From UBA3700 sp964478025 (lineage in GTDB: Bacteria > Bacillota > Clostridia > Christensenellales > UBA3700), in the NCBI GenBank assembly GCA_964478025.1, contig CAYZGK010000004.1, positions 41,309-105,308 on the forward strand: a stretch of 64,000 bases of DNA. The letters run 5' to 3'. This document shows positions 63,990 to 64,000 of this stretch, one piece after another; position 1 is the first letter of the stretch; every line of letters begins with the position of its first letter. The notes below the pieces were generated by a model. It saw only the letters and a program-made list of their open reading frames with translations, was not told the DNA's origin and made no database searches. A program made the translations under genes and the position numbers.

Positions 63990-64000
63990 TTATATTATTT

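Overview
This window is from a low-GC (clearly AT-rich) bacterium of Bacillota/Clostridia type. Evidence: strong AGGAGG-type ribosome binding sites, TTGACA/TATAAT promoters, many intrinsic terminators, a TPP riboswitch, Firmicutes-type families (ThiT, clostridial PurL, class II GalT, a His-rich CobW protein) and anaerobe markers (rubrerythrin, a TM1266-type hydrogenase-system regulator, a 4Fe-4S protein). TAA, TAG and TGA all end genes, so the code is standard. The 100-N block at 31415-31514 marks this as a draft or metagenome scaffold. I cannot name the species.

Layout. 1-5.4 kb: the tail of a VirB4/TraC-like conjugation ATPase and a 1662-residue unrecognised protein built on an internal duplication, probably the edge of a conjugative element. 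5.4-11 kb: an SDR oxidoreductase with an operator-like promoter, an MscS channel, a TPP-riboswitch-controlled ThiT, and a divergent pair (degenerate ABC ATPase, S41 protease). 11-14 kb: an attenuator-like leader, a TM1266-type regulator and a NitT/TauT-type ABC importer. 14-17.6 kb: cell-envelope proteins, one broken by an in-frame amber codon. 17.7-22.3 kb: asnA, citrate synthase, rubrerythrin and glutamate dehydrogenase. 22.4-30 kb: an AAA/DUF4143 ATPase, then CorC-type protein, ileS, a methyltransferase and an RluA enzyme in one run. 30.7-36.4 kb: tRNA-Arg, GNAT, a possible cut tRNA-Leu, the scaffold gap, radical SAM, a TPM-like protein, and a three-gene group (HTH-acyltransferase fusion, DUF6320-like protein, 4Fe-4S protein). 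36.6-41 kb: an OmpR-type two-component system with a 32-residue membrane protein between its genes, and an M18 aminopeptidase. 41-44.5 kb: an RlmI-like methyltransferase divergent from two G3E/CobW metallochaperone genes. 44.5-52.2 kb: a MATE exporter behind a leader-peptide/terminator element, a hydrolase, and topoisomerase IV genes with a flavin reductase. 52.2-58.1 kb: purL-recX-nnrED. 58.1-64 kb: a GPH-type sugar symporter, dnaX-ybaB-recR, and divergently read galT.

Common themes. Nitrogen handling looks ammonia-centred: AsnA and glutamate dehydrogenase use free ammonia, citrate synthase leads to 2-oxoglutarate, and PurL has lost the cysteine and neighbouring active-site residues of its glutaminase domain. 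Several genes (8750, 36587, 52268) have TATAAT exactly six bases before ATG and no Shine-Dalgarno, predicting leaderless mRNAs. Leader control is frequent (TPP riboswitch, two other candidate attenuators). No CRISPR array, rRNA operon or complete insertion sequence was seen, and no gene-free stretch exceeds about 300 bases once the broken gene at 15888 is counted.
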